Positions 7,318 through 14,225 of a DNA stretch of 15,212 nucleotides are shown in pieces (the stretch's first letter is position 1; every line of letters begins with the position of its first letter). The notes beneath the pieces were generated by a model. The model was not told where the DNA came from, made no database searches, and was given only the letters and a program-made list of their open reading frames with translations. This DNA comes from Parcubacteria group bacterium (GTDB lineage Bacteria; Patescibacteriota; Minisyncoccia; SW-4-49-11), in assembly GCA_003565105.1 (NCBI GenBank), contig PXDG01000146.1:1-15212 (forward strand), in the 5' to 3' direction. A program made the position numbers and the translations under genes.

Positions 7318-7356
7318 ATGACTGGCAATAATTATCAATCGATAATAGAGCTATGA
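7318..7356 (+). other. Possible leaderless 12-codon frame coupled to rpmC
   Basis: ATG 7318 falls at the predicted start of the promoter transcript and opens the frame MTGNNYQSIIEL. Its TGA (7354-7356) overlaps the rpmC start codon as ATGA. If transcription really begins at 7316-7318, this would be a leaderless mini-gene whose ribosomes could re-initiate on rpmC. The peptide has no recognised function. The frame could be chance, but the same layout recurs before rplR. Confidence 0.35.
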
Positions 7357-7541
7357 ATAACGAGAATTATCACAGTAAATCTAAAGAAGAGCTACATCAA
7401 ATGCTTAAAGAAGTAAGAGCAGAACTAGGAAAAGCTCAATTCTTGAAAAAAGATCCTTCTCAAACACTCGCTTCATCAGAGATTAAGCGGCTAAAGAAAG
7501 AAGTTGCTCGCATCCTGACAGCATATAATAATAAGAACTAG
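7353..7541 (+). CDS. rpmC: 50S ribosomal protein L29
   Basis: L29 is a small two-helix protein near the exit tunnel, next to L23. The 62-aa product (63 in E. coli) has the usual helical pattern SKEELHQMLKEVRAELGKAQ, a turn around KKDPSQT, and the second helix with IKRLKKEVARILTAY. Many L29 proteins have L-R-F in the first helix, whereas here it reads AQFLKK, typical of divergent lineages. This is the first ribosomal gene after the internal promoter. Its ATG overlaps the stop of a 12-codon upstream frame. rpsQ follows after 12 nt. Confidence 0.92.
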   Translation: MNNENYHSKSKEELHQMLKEVRAELGKAQFLKKDPSQTLASSEIKRLKKEVARILTAYNNKN

Positions 7542-7553
7542 ACCATCTATTGT

Positions 7554-7811
7554 ATGAGTACCACCGATTCACGATCAGACCAGACAAGAATACTCTCAGG
7601 AGTTGTTGTCTCAGACGCTGGTGATAAAACCGTTGTAGTTGCGGTCACCACAGTTAAATCACATCCTGTGTATAAAAAACGTTACAAAGTAACGAAAAAA
7701 TATGCAGCTCATGATGAGAAGAACCTATGTAAAGTAGGAGAATCTGTTCGGATAAAAGAATCACGACCGGTTTCTCGTACCAAGCGATGGGTAGTAGTTA
7801 CTAGTCAATAG
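7554..7811 (+). CDS. rpsQ: 30S ribosomal protein S17
   Basis: S17 is an OB-fold 16S rRNA-binding protein required early in 30S assembly. The 85-aa product matches the family length (84 in E. coli). It shows LSGVVVSDAGDKTVVVAV (14-31), HPVYKKRYKVTKKYAAHDE and the C-terminal VGESVRIKESRPVSRTKRW. It starts with about ten polar residues (MSTTDSRSDQ) before the core. Standard order between rpmC and rplN. No Shine-Dalgarno is visible (upstream CATCTATTGT). Confidence 0.97.
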   Translation: MSTTDSRSDQTRILSGVVVSDAGDKTVVVAVTTVKSHPVYKKRYKVTKKYAAHDEKNLCKVGESVRIKESRPVSRTKRWVVVTSQ

Positions 7812-7820
7812 GTTAAACGT

Positions 7821-8189
7821 ATGATCCAGAAAGAAACGAGATTAAAAGTTGCTGATAACTCTGGTGCTAAGATTATCCAGTGTTTCAATATCCTTGGAGG
7901 TACACGTCGACGATATGCTCGCATAGGCGATGTGATTGTTGCCTCAGTAAAAAGTGCAGAACCACGAGCTGGCGTAAAGAAAGGGGATATTGTGAAAGCA
8001 GTAGTTGTCCGACAGAGGAAAGAAATTCGGCGTAAGGATGGATCATACATCCGATTTGATGAAAACGCTGCTGTGATTATTGGATCGAATAAGGAACCAG
8101 TAGGAAGCCGTGTATTTGGTCCTATTGCTCGAGAAATTCGAGAACGAGGATATATGAAAATTATTTCTCTGGCCCCAGAGGTACTATAG
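7821..8189 (+). CDS. rplN: 50S ribosomal protein L14
   Basis: L14 lies at the subunit interface and is the docking site of the silencing factor RsfS. The 122-aa product (123 in E. coli) is highly typical: MIQKETRLKVADNSGAK at the start, RRRYARIGDVIVASVK, GDIVKAVVVRQRKEIRRKDG, and VFGPIAREIRERGYMKIISL near the end. It follows rpsQ by 9 nt. In E. coli this gene begins the spc operon, but here no promoter precedes it. The break lies two genes earlier, before rpmC. Confidence 0.98.
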   Translation: MIQKETRLKVADNSGAKIIQCFNILGGTRRRYARIGDVIVASVKSAEPRAGVKKGDIVKAVVVRQRKEIRRKDGSYIRFDENAAVIIGSNKEPVGSRVFGPIAREIRERGYMKIISLAPEVL

Positions 8190-8202
8190 GTAACAAAGAG
8201 CT

Positions 8203-8508
8203 ATGAAGATTAAGAAGAACGATACAGTAGAGGTGATTGCAGGAAAAGATCGCGGTAAACGCGGAAAAGTTTTGCAATCTCTACCATCCGAAGGACGAAT
8301 TCGTGTTGAAGGAATCCAGATTGTTAAAAAGCACATCAAACCTCGTCAACAGGGGGAAAAAGGTCAAGTAGTCGAGAGACCTGGTAAAATTCATATCTCC
8401 AATGTTATGTTGGTAGATGTTGATTCTGGAGAGAAGACACGTGTATCCTACAAAATCCTTAATGATAAAAAGGTTCGATTTAGTCGTAAACTTAATAAAG
8501 AATTGTAG
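8203..8508 (+). CDS. rplX: 50S ribosomal protein L24
   Basis: L24 initiates 50S assembly and binds domain I of 23S rRNA. The 101-aa product (104 in E. coli) opens with the KOW motif region MKIKKNDTVEVIAGKDRGKR followed by GKVLQSLP (about residues 6-28). It continues with the conserved KKHIKPRQQGEKGQVVE and the IHISNVMLVD strand. The C-terminal KTRVSYKILNDKKVRFSR is complete. Its stop is one base before the rplE start, suggesting coupled translation. Confidence 0.96.
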   Translation: MKIKKNDTVEVIAGKDRGKRGKVLQSLPSEGRIRVEGIQIVKKHIKPRQQGEKGQVVERPGKIHISNVMLVDVDSGEKTRVSYKILNDKKVRFSRKLNKEL

Positions 8509-8509
8509 T

Positions 8510-9052
8510 ATGGCACGTTTAAAGACCCAGTATCGGGAAGAAATCCTTCCTCAAATTATTCAACAATATAATCTTTCAAATACCTTTGAAGCTCCTAAAA
8601 TTACTAAACTTACGGTTAACGTAGGTACTGGAAAGCGATTTAGGGACGCAAATAGCTTTGAAAAAGTTAAGTCAGTTTTGGCTACTATTGTTGGACAACA
8701 GCCTGTATCTGTACAAGCAAAGAGTTCAATTGCTCAATTTAAGACTCGAGAAGGTATGACAGTAGCTCTTAAAGTTACTCTTCGTGGTGATCGTATGTAT
8801 GAGTTTTTGGACCGACTCATTTCGATTGCACTCCCTCGTACTCGAGATTTCCAAGGAATTCCTTTGACTTCTATCGATAATCAAGGAAATGTAAACTTTG
8901 GAATTCGTGAACAAATAATTTTTCCAGAGCTATCAAATGATCAATTGGGAATTAACTTTGGAATGCAAGTAAATATAACGATTGAAAATTCATCGAAAGA
9001 GCAGTCGGAAGTTCTTCTTCGATCCTTTGGATTTCCTTTCAAACGTAATTAA
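8510..9052 (+). CDS. rplE: 50S ribosomal protein L5
   Basis: L5 binds 5S rRNA in the central protuberance and contacts P-site tRNA. ATG 8510 (MARLKTQYREEILPQ) lies one base after the rplX stop and gives 180 aa, the usual length (179 in E. coli). The in-frame ATG at 8417 is rejected because it would add 31 residues wholly inside rplX. Family features are ITKLTVNVGTGKRF (about 41-54), QQPVSVQAKSSIAQFKTREG, ALKVTLRGDRMYEFLDRLIS, and LPRTRDFQGI followed by FGIREQIIFPE. Confidence 0.96.
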   Translation: MARLKTQYREEILPQIIQQYNLSNTFEAPKITKLTVNVGTGKRFRDANSFEKVKSVLATIVGQQPVSVQAKSSIAQFKTREGMTVALKVTLRGDRMYEFLDRLISIALPRTRDFQGIPLTSIDNQGNVNFGIREQIIFPELSNDQLGINFGMQVNITIENSSKEQSEVLLRSFGFPFKRN

Positions 9053-9063
9053 TAAACTACCTT

Positions 9064-9249
9064 ATGGCAACTCAAGCACAAATTGCAAAGTCCAAAAAAG
9101 AACCGAAGTTTTCCTCACGTAAGATTAATCGGTGCTTTAAGTGTGGTCGACACCGCGGATATATGCGCGATTTCGGCGTATGTAGAATTTGTTTCCGAGA
9201 AATGGTTCCAGAAGGGATTATTCCTGGAGTCAAAAAATCTAGTTGGTAA
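9064..9249 (+). CDS. rpsN: 30S ribosomal protein S14, zinc-binding type Z
   Basis: S14 completes late assembly of the 30S head. The 61-aa product is the short zinc-binding form, with Cys24-x2-Cys27 and Cys40-x2-Cys43 (RCFKCGRH and GVCRICFRE) forming the Zn knuckle. The tail ends MVPEGIIPGVKKSSW, with the near-universal C-terminal SSW. The first 15 or so residues are basic and polar. It sits between rplE and rpsH, the standard place. The zinc form is ancestral and common in CPR bacteria, and no zinc-free paralogue is in the window. Confidence 0.97.
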   Translation: MATQAQIAKSKKEPKFSSRKINRCFKCGRHRGYMRDFGVCRICFREMVPEGIIPGVKKSSW

Positions 9250-9271
9250 TTAAGACTTATATAAGAAACCT

Positions 9272-9652
9272 ATGACTGATCCTATTGCAGATATGCTCAC
9301 CCGAATACGAAATGCTCAGCTTGTAAACAAGCGAGAAGTTTCTATTCCTTACTCAAAATTGAAGTTCGAAGTGGCAAAACTACTCAAAACATCTAAATTT
9401 GTCTCTGCTGTTAAAAAAGACGATGGAGAGAAGTTTCCAGTATTGATTCTTACATTGAAAAAAGATGGAATCAAAGGAATTCAACGAGTAAGTACACCTG
9501 GACAACGAACCTACGTAGGAGTTGACCAGCTCGAAACGAAGTTTAAACAAGGAAAAGGATCAGTGTTTGTTTCTACTCCCCAAGGCTTAATGGAAGCTCG
9601 TGCAGCACGAAAAGCTCGCCTAGGAGGAGAAGTCATCTGCCGAGTTTGGTAA
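9272..9652 (+). CDS. rpsH: 30S ribosomal protein S8
   Basis: S8 binds the central domain of 16S rRNA and in E. coli represses the spc operon. The 126-aa product (130 in E. coli) begins MTDPIADMLTRIRNAQ, the family signature. It contains SIPYSKLKFEVAKLLK, RVSTPGQRTYVGVDQL and the C-terminal VSTPQGLMEARAARKARLGG with GEVICRVW. All elements needed for RNA binding appear present. Whether S8 represses this operon is not known. The rplX-rplE junction, its site in E. coli, is only one base here. Confidence 0.97.
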   Translation: MTDPIADMLTRIRNAQLVNKREVSIPYSKLKFEVAKLLKTSKFVSAVKKDDGEKFPVLILTLKKDGIKGIQRVSTPGQRTYVGVDQLETKFKQGKGSVFVSTPQGLMEARAARKARLGGEVICRVW

Positions 9653-9674
9653 TATAAGGAGTAACCAGAAGATT

Positions 9675-10214
9675 ATGTCTAGAGTAGGTAAAAAGTCTAT
9701 CACAATCCCACAAGGTGTTACTGTTTCAGTAGCTAACTCAGTGGTAGAGGTGAAAGGACCTAAAGGAACCCTCAATCAATCAATTGATCGACCGATTCAC
9801 ATCGAAATCACTGAGAATGAAGTATTTATTACTCCAGGGACTGAAAAAGTCAAAAATATCAATGCTTTTTGGGGGTTGTATCGAGCACTTATCCAAAATA
9901 TGATTTTGGGAGTGACCCAAGGATTTGAAAAGAAACTAAAAATAGAAGGTATTGGATATCGAGTTTCTCAACAAGGAAGTGGGTTAACACTCAATTTAGG
10001 CTATTCTCACCCTATTGAGGTACCAGCCCCAGATGGTATTACGTTTTCAGTTGAGAAGAATGTAATTACCGTTTCTGGTATTGATAAGGCTCTTGTTGGA
10101 CAAGTAGCCGCCGATATTCGAGCGAAGAGACCACCAGAACCCTATAAGGGGAAAGGAGTTCGATATGCTGATGAAGTAGTAAGAATGAAAGTTGGTAAGA
10201 AAGCTGGCTCTTAA
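9675..10214 (+). CDS. rplF: 50S ribosomal protein L6
   Basis: L6 lies near the factor-binding site, next to the sarcin-ricin loop. The 179-aa product (177 in E. coli) has the duplicated L6 fold: MSRVGKKSITIPQGVTVSV at the start, EVKGPKGTL (about 27-35), FEKKLKIEGIGYRVS, and the C-terminal signature DIRAKRPPEPYKGKGVRYAD followed by KKAGS. It is the last gene before the third promoter, so it probably closes the second transcriptional segment. The gap to rplR is 54 nt. Confidence 0.97.
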   Translation: MSRVGKKSITIPQGVTVSVANSVVEVKGPKGTLNQSIDRPIHIEITENEVFITPGTEKVKNINAFWGLYRALIQNMILGVTQGFEKKLKIEGIGYRVSQQGSGLTLNLGYSHPIEVPAPDGITFSVEKNVITVSGIDKALVGQVAADIRAKRPPEPYKGKGVRYADEVVRMKVGKKAGS

Positions 10215-10218
10215 TCAC

Positions 10219-10246
10219 TTGAAATATTTTGTATTTATGCTAGTAT
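10219..10246 (+). promoter_or_regulatory. Internal promoter between rplF and rplR (extended -10)
   Basis: TTGAAA (10219-10224) matches the -35 consensus at four of six positions. Sixteen bases later is TAGTAT (10241-10246), directly preceded by TGC (10238-10240), the extended -10 signature TGn. The transcription start is expected at about 10252-10254, where an ATG occurs. The promoter fills most of the 54-nt gap between rplF and rplR. Confidence 0.6.
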
Positions 10247-10251
10247 AGATA

Positions 10252-10272
10252 ATGTTAATAAGGAATATATGA
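10252..10272 (+). other. Possible leaderless 6-codon frame coupled to rplR
   Basis: ATG 10252, at the predicted transcription start, opens the frame MLIRNI. Its TGA (10270-10272) overlaps the rplR ATG as ATGA. The frame runs through AAGGAA (10260-10265), which may itself serve as the rplR ribosome-binding site. The geometry repeats that seen before rpmC. It could be coincidence in an AT-rich gap. Confidence 0.28.
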
Positions 10273-10625
10273 AAGAACTACTCGCTAAAAGAGCTCGTCT
10301 CGCTAGAAGAAAGCAGCGTATCCGAGGAAGAATCTCAGGTACTGCAACTATACCTCGACTATCTGTGTCAAAATCTAACACTGCCATTTATTGTCAGCTT
10401 ATAGATGATGTTGCAGGAAAGACATTGGTTTCTTTACATAGTAAAGAACTTTCTAAGGGCTCTTCAGTTAATATTGAAGTATCAAAAGAAATAGGAACTC
10501 TTTTAGCTAAGAAGGCTTTAGATAAAAATATTCGTCGTGTAGTATTTGATCGAAGAGGTCGAGTCTATACTGGTCGGATTGCTGCACTTGCTGATGCAGC
10601 ACGAGAAGCAGGACTTAAAGTATAA
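10269..10625 (+). CDS. rplR: 50S ribosomal protein L18
   Basis: L18 binds 5S rRNA together with L5 in the central protuberance. The 118-aa product (117 in E. coli) starts with the basic helix KELLAKRARLARRKQRIRGR. It then shows PRLSVSKSNTAIYCQLIDD (about 30-48) and the C-terminal signature VVFDRRGRVYTGRIAALADA followed by AREAGL. AAGGAA lies four bases before the start, one of the better Shine-Dalgarno candidates here. As first gene after the third promoter it probably leads the rplR-rpsE-rplO-secY segment. rpsE follows after 9 nt. Confidence 0.97.
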   Translation: MKELLAKRARLARRKQRIRGRISGTATIPRLSVSKSNTAIYCQLIDDVAGKTLVSLHSKELSKGSSVNIEVSKEIGTLLAKKALDKNIRRVVFDRRGRVYTGRIAALADAAREAGLKV

Positions 10626-10634
10626 CGTAACTCT

Positions 10635-11090
10635 ATGGCAAAGCAAAGACGACAACAACCCGAGAAACGAGAGTTTGATCACAAAGTGATTGATATTGCT
10701 CGTGTAGCACGTGTAATGGCTGGAGGACGGAGATTTTCTTTCCGTGCCACTGTGGTTATCGGAGACCGGAAAGGTAAAGTTGGTGTAGGTATTGGTAAAG
10801 GAGCTGATACTGCAGTTGCAATTGAAAAAGCAATCAATTCTGCAAAAAAGAATATGATAAAAATTTCAATTCAAAATGGAACTATTCCGGTTGATACTTC
10901 TGGAAAATTTGGAAGTGCACGCGTACTGCTTAAACCAGCCAGAGAAGGTAAAGGATTAGTAGCAGGAGGAGCTGTACGAACAGTTGTTGATTTTGCAGGT
11001 ATAGAGAATATTACAGCTAAGATGCTGGGAAGTAACAATAAACTTAATAATGCAAAAGCAACAATTCAAGCTTTGTTAAAAACTTTATAA
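10635..11090 (+). CDS. rpsE: 30S ribosomal protein S5
   Basis: S5 sits at the mRNA entry channel with S3 and S4 and affects decoding accuracy. The 151-aa product (167 in E. coli) has the S5 dsRBD-like domain VARVMAGGRRFSFRATVVIG (25-44), followed by DRKGKVGVGIGKG. The C-terminal domain has ARVLLKPAREGKGLVAGG and VRTVVDFAGIENITAKMLGS. It is on the short side at both ends but complete in the core. Its stop lies only 2 nt before rplO, leaving no space for rpmD (L30), which most other bacteria have here. Confidence 0.97.
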   Translation: MAKQRRQQPEKREFDHKVIDIARVARVMAGGRRFSFRATVVIGDRKGKVGVGIGKGADTAVAIEKAINSAKKNMIKISIQNGTIPVDTSGKFGSARVLLKPAREGKGLVAGGAVRTVVDFAGIENITAKMLGSNNKLNNAKATIQALLKTL

Positions 11091-11092
11091 GT

Positions 11093-11530
11093 ATGGAAAT
11101 TCACACTCTACAAGCTGATCATCCTCTCAAAAAATCCAAGCGAATTGGACGAGGTGGTAAGCGCGGAACATATTCTGGGAAAGGACAAAAAGGACAACGG
11201 TCAAGATCAGGAGCTAAAATTAGTCCGCTTTTTACTGGTGGATCTGCAACACTAACTGGTCAAGGATCTAAAGTTGTTCATAAACTCAGAGGACAAGGAA
11301 ACTCTGGTATTACTAAAAATACCAAGAAGTATACGGTAATTAATATTGAAAAGATTGCAGATACATTTGAGAATAAAGATACAGTAAGTCCTGAAACATT
11401 GATTGAAAGAGGTCTTATTACTAAGCGAACTAAGTATATAAAAATTCTTGGGCGTGGTGAGACTACTAAGAAATTTGTTTTTGATGGAGTTGTGTGTTCT
11501 GCATCTGTATTAGAACAGTTCTCTCTTTAA
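11093..11530 (+). CDS. rplO: 50S ribosomal protein L15
   Basis: L15 is a late-assembly 50S protein with a long glycine-rich N-terminal arm that threads the rRNA. The 145-aa product (144 in E. coli) shows this arm clearly: KKSKRIGRGGKRGTYSGKGQ (residues 13-32), then KGQRSRSGAK. The globular C-terminal half includes TVINIEKIADTF and ETLIERGLI, and ends LGRGETTKKFVFDGVVCSAS. The RIGRGxxxGxGxxxGKGxKGQ pattern is the family signature. It follows rpsE after 2 nt. The gap to secY is 40 nt and holds no credible promoter. Confidence 0.97.
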   Translation: MEIHTLQADHPLKKSKRIGRGGKRGTYSGKGQKGQRSRSGAKISPLFTGGSATLTGQGSKVVHKLRGQGNSGITKNTKKYTVINIEKIADTFENKDTVSPETLIERGLITKRTKYIKILGRGETTKKFVFDGVVCSASVLEQFSL

Positions 11531-11570
11531 TAAATCTCTCAGTAACTCTTGAAAACTAACTCACTGGTAT

Positions 11571-12842
11571 ATGAATCGATGGATGTATGTATTTAAACTT
11601 CCTGAATTGCGATCAAAAATCATCGCTGTTCTAGGGCTTCTTGTTGCTTATAGAGTATTAGCAAGTATACCAGTGCCAGGAGTTGATGTAGAAACAATCC
11701 GTCAATTTACTGAAGGGAATCAACTCTTTCAGCTTTTTGATTTATTTTCTGGAGGTGGATTCTCAAGTTTTTCTATCGTTATGTTGGGAGTAGGACCATA
11801 CATAACTGCGTCTATTGTTATGCAACTTTTCACTGTAATACTACCTCCATTGAAAGCTCTTTATAAGGAAGAAGGTGAGCAAGGTCGTCAAAAATTCAAT
11901 CAATATACTCGGTTACTTACTGTTCCTCTTGGGATATTTCAGTCCATTTCAATGATAACATTATTTCGATCTCAAGGATTAATTCAAGAATTGTCACGAC
12001 TAGAAATCATTACAGCAATTACTGTTATAACTGCTGGAACTGTACTTCTGATGTGGATCGGAGAACTTATTACCGATAAAAATGTGGGAAATGGAATTTC
12101 ACTGATAATTTTCGCGGGAATTATTGCGAGCTTCCCTGGTTTCGTGAATCAATTTAGAATTAATTTTCAACAATCTGAATTACCTACCTATGCTTTGTAT
12201 GCTGTTATTTCTGCTGCTATTATTTATGCTATTATTTTTGTAACAGAGGGGCAAAGAAACATTCCTATATCATATAGTAAACAAGCCAGAACCGTTTCTA
12301 TGGTGAAGACTCGTGTTGACACTTATTTACCTCTTAAAGTAAACCAAGCTGGAGTTATTCCTATTATTTTTGCAGTAACTTTAATGATTTTTCCCCAAGT
12401 CATCTTTCAATTCGGAGCTCAATCAGGAATTTCTTGGTTGGTTCCTATCTCTACATCTCTTCTCTTACTATGGAGTAATCAAGTATTTTATGCTATAGCC
12501 TACTTTGTTCTCGTCTTTGCATTTACTTATTTTTATACTTCAATTGTCTTTGAGCCTCAATCTATTGCGGACAACCTTCAAAGACAAGGAGGATTTATTA
12601 CTGGCATTCGCCCAGGTCAAAAAACGGCGGATTATCTTTCATATGTATCAACCAGAATTATTCTCTTCGGAGCATTATTCTTAAGTACTATTGCAGTTTT
12701 ACCTTTTATTATGACTGGATTTACAGGAGATCAAAGTCTCGCTATCGGAGGAACTTCATTACTTATTGTTGTTTCTGTAGTTCTTGAAACAATGAAACAA
12801 ATAGACTCTCAAATTATTGTGAGAGACTATGAGAACCTTTAA
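11571..12842 (+). CDS. secY: Preprotein translocase subunit SecY
   Basis: SecY is the channel through which unfolded proteins cross or enter the cytoplasmic membrane. The 423-aa product (443 in E. coli) has the ten-helix pattern. It opens with FKLPELRSKIIAVLGLLVAY (8-27), followed by RVLASIPVPGVD. The plug and second helix come next (GGGFSSFSIVMLGVGPYITA, 61-80), then the cytoplasmic loop KEEGEQGRQKFNQYTRLL. The SecA/ribosome-contact loop contains SYSKQARTVSMVKTRVDTYL (234-253) and PLKVNQAGVIPIIFA. Near the end is DNLQRQGGFITGIRPG (334-349). Its last 14 bases overlap the start of an unrecognised membrane protein gene. adk, map and infA, which often follow secY, are absent. Confidence 0.98.
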   Translation: MNRWMYVFKLPELRSKIIAVLGLLVAYRVLASIPVPGVDVETIRQFTEGNQLFQLFDLFSGGGFSSFSIVMLGVGPYITASIVMQLFTVILPPLKALYKEEGEQGRQKFNQYTRLLTVPLGIFQSISMITLFRSQGLIQELSRLEIITAITVITAGTVLLMWIGELITDKNVGNGISLIIFAGIIASFPGFVNQFRINFQQSELPTYALYAVISAAIIYAIIFVTEGQRNIPISYSKQARTVSMVKTRVDTYLPLKVNQAGVIPIIFAVTLMIFPQVIFQFGAQSGISWLVPISTSLLLLWSNQVFYAIAYFVLVFAFTYFYTSIVFEPQSIADNLQRQGGFITGIRPGQKTADYLSYVSTRIILFGALFLSTIAVLPFIMTGFTGDQSLAIGGTSLLIVVSVVLETMKQIDSQIIVRDYENL

Positions 12843-14196
12843 TAATACTGTATCTTCACTTCAGGTATCTCTTCTTTGTTCTGTCATAATCTATTGGTTC
12901 ACTTTATTCTTTCTTGAAGAACCTCTTTTCAATTCTATCTATTTTTCTTTATATATTGTATTAACCAGTCTGGGATGGTTATTGGTTGTATGGAATGTGA
13001 CCTTGTATCTTACTCATACCCTTCATATTCGATTTTTTTGGGATTATGATTTTACTTGGATGATATACCGATACTTTTTGTATTGGATCGTATTATTAAT
13101 TCTTCTCTTTTATCCTATCCTAAGAATATTTCTTAATAGTGGAGATGTATTAATCTTTTTAGATAGTCTAACTTTGGGACTTATTTTGGGAGGGATTATT
13201 TTATTAAGACAGATTGGACAAAGTATTTTGAATATTAGTCTTGAGTCTCGTGTTTCAAATATGCTTTCCCTTAAATCACTGGACTCTTTGTGTCTGCGAT
13301 TGATGAAAATAAATACAGCTCCTATTGAAGAATTACTTGTTTTGTCTGTATGGTACAAAGGAATAAAAAGTGCTTATTTTTCTCATAAATCGGTTAAGAT
13401 TCATTGGTACTACCAAACTTTACAAAAGTGGTTAGTTGGAAGAACTCTTTCTGGGGAAGCTTATACGTATCTTATTTCTAATCTTAACGTTTTGTATAAG
13501 AATACAGATCATCAATATGATAGGGCTCAGTTAATTCAGTCTCTGAGATCTGGAGATATGAATATATGTTTTTGGGATTCTTGGGAAAAGTTGTATAAAA
13601 GATTACATTATTCACAACGACTCTTGTTTTTTACCGAATTTTGGTCTGATTTCCCATATAATCAAGTTTCTTTTCTTGAGTTTCCTTTCTCATGGTCATT
13701 ACATCGGCTTTCGCTTCCCGAAGCTCAATGTATGTTATCTTCTTTGATCGACAGTGTTAGAATACAGAACCAGAGAGGTGAGATGGATTTTTTCGCTTTG
13801 GCAATGAAATCTTTTTCAAACGGACTATCTGAAGATATAATGAGAATAGTTGTATGCTGGTTATCGTCAGGTTTAGAGTTTCAAGAATATTTGATTGAAT
13901 ATCTAAAAAATGAAACTGCTCACAAGTCTACTTCACGTTCGTATTCTTGTAGTCTTGTAGAGAGGAAGAAAATAGAACGGAAAACATTTCAATTTCTTTC
14001 TGAATATTTGAAATCAAATTTACATTTAAATACTATAACGGATTCTCAGATTCATGTGTGGATTATTTGGCTTGAATCATTGTTAGAAACACATTCTCAA
14101 GAGAGTTTATCTTACCATAAGACTCAGATATGGTTATATATTTGGAAGGAAATATATAAGGTGCAAAATGCTGAAGAAAAAATCATTAGCGTATGA
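12829..14196 (+). CDS. Unrecognised membrane protein: four N-terminal helices plus large helical domain
   Basis: I do not recognise this 455-aa protein. Residues 1-130 hold four hydrophobic segments (about 11-29, 36-62, 80-102 and 107-126). Residues 130-455 are polar, mostly alpha-helical in appearance and free of membrane spans, possibly a helical-repeat domain. It is rich in tryptophan (18 of 455 by hand count) and low in glycine. No catalytic motif, nucleotide-binding loop or metal site is evident. The start overlaps secY by 14 nt, so translation is probably coupled, and an even number of spans would leave both ends on the same side, likely the cytoplasm. Arginine is mainly AGA (9 of 19) rather than the CGA of the ribosomal genes, fitting weaker expression or a different history. 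A helper of SecY or of envelope assembly is possible from position only. Confidence 0.85.
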   Translation: MRTFNNTVSSLQVSLLCSVIIYWFTLFFLEEPLFNSIYFSLYIVLTSLGWLLVVWNVTLYLTHTLHIRFFWDYDFTWMIYRYFLYWIVLLILLFYPILRIFLNSGDVLIFLDSLTLGLILGGIILLRQIGQSILNISLESRVSNMLSLKSLDSLCLRLMKINTAPIEELLVLSVWYKGIKSAYFSHKSVKIHWYYQTLQKWLVGRTLSGEAYTYLISNLNVLYKNTDHQYDRAQLIQSLRSGDMNICFWDSWEKLYKRLHYSQRLLFFTEFWSDFPYNQVSFLEFPFSWSLHRLSLPEAQCMLSSLIDSVRIQNQRGEMDFFALAMKSFSNGLSEDIMRIVVCWLSSGLEFQEYLIEYLKNETAHKSTSRSYSCSLVERKKIERKTFQFLSEYLKSNLHLNTITDSQIHVWIIWLESLLETHSQESLSYHKTQIWLYIWKEIYKVQNAEEKIISV

Positions 14197-14202
14197 TATA
14201 AT
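14194..14202 (+). promoter_or_regulatory. Extended -10 promoter for the sortase gene
   Basis: TGA-TATAAT is a perfect extended -10 element (TGn at 14194-14196, TATAAT at 14197-14202). The TGn triplet is also the stop codon of the preceding gene. No convincing -35 box lies 16-18 bp upstream, which extended -10 promoters can do without. The transcript would start at about 14208-14209, leaving a 17-nt leader before the sortase ATG. Confidence 0.6.
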
Positions 14203-14225
14203 AGAATATATAAAAATAGAAACCT

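Noticed and set aside
8417..8509. Longer rplE beginning at ATG 8417
   Set aside because: The added 31 residues lie entirely inside rplX, and the conserved L5 N-terminus begins at ATG 8510.
11549..11577. TTGAAA upstream of secY as a promoter
   Set aside because: The matching -10 position would fall inside the secY coding start. The nearest TATATG is only 13 bp away.
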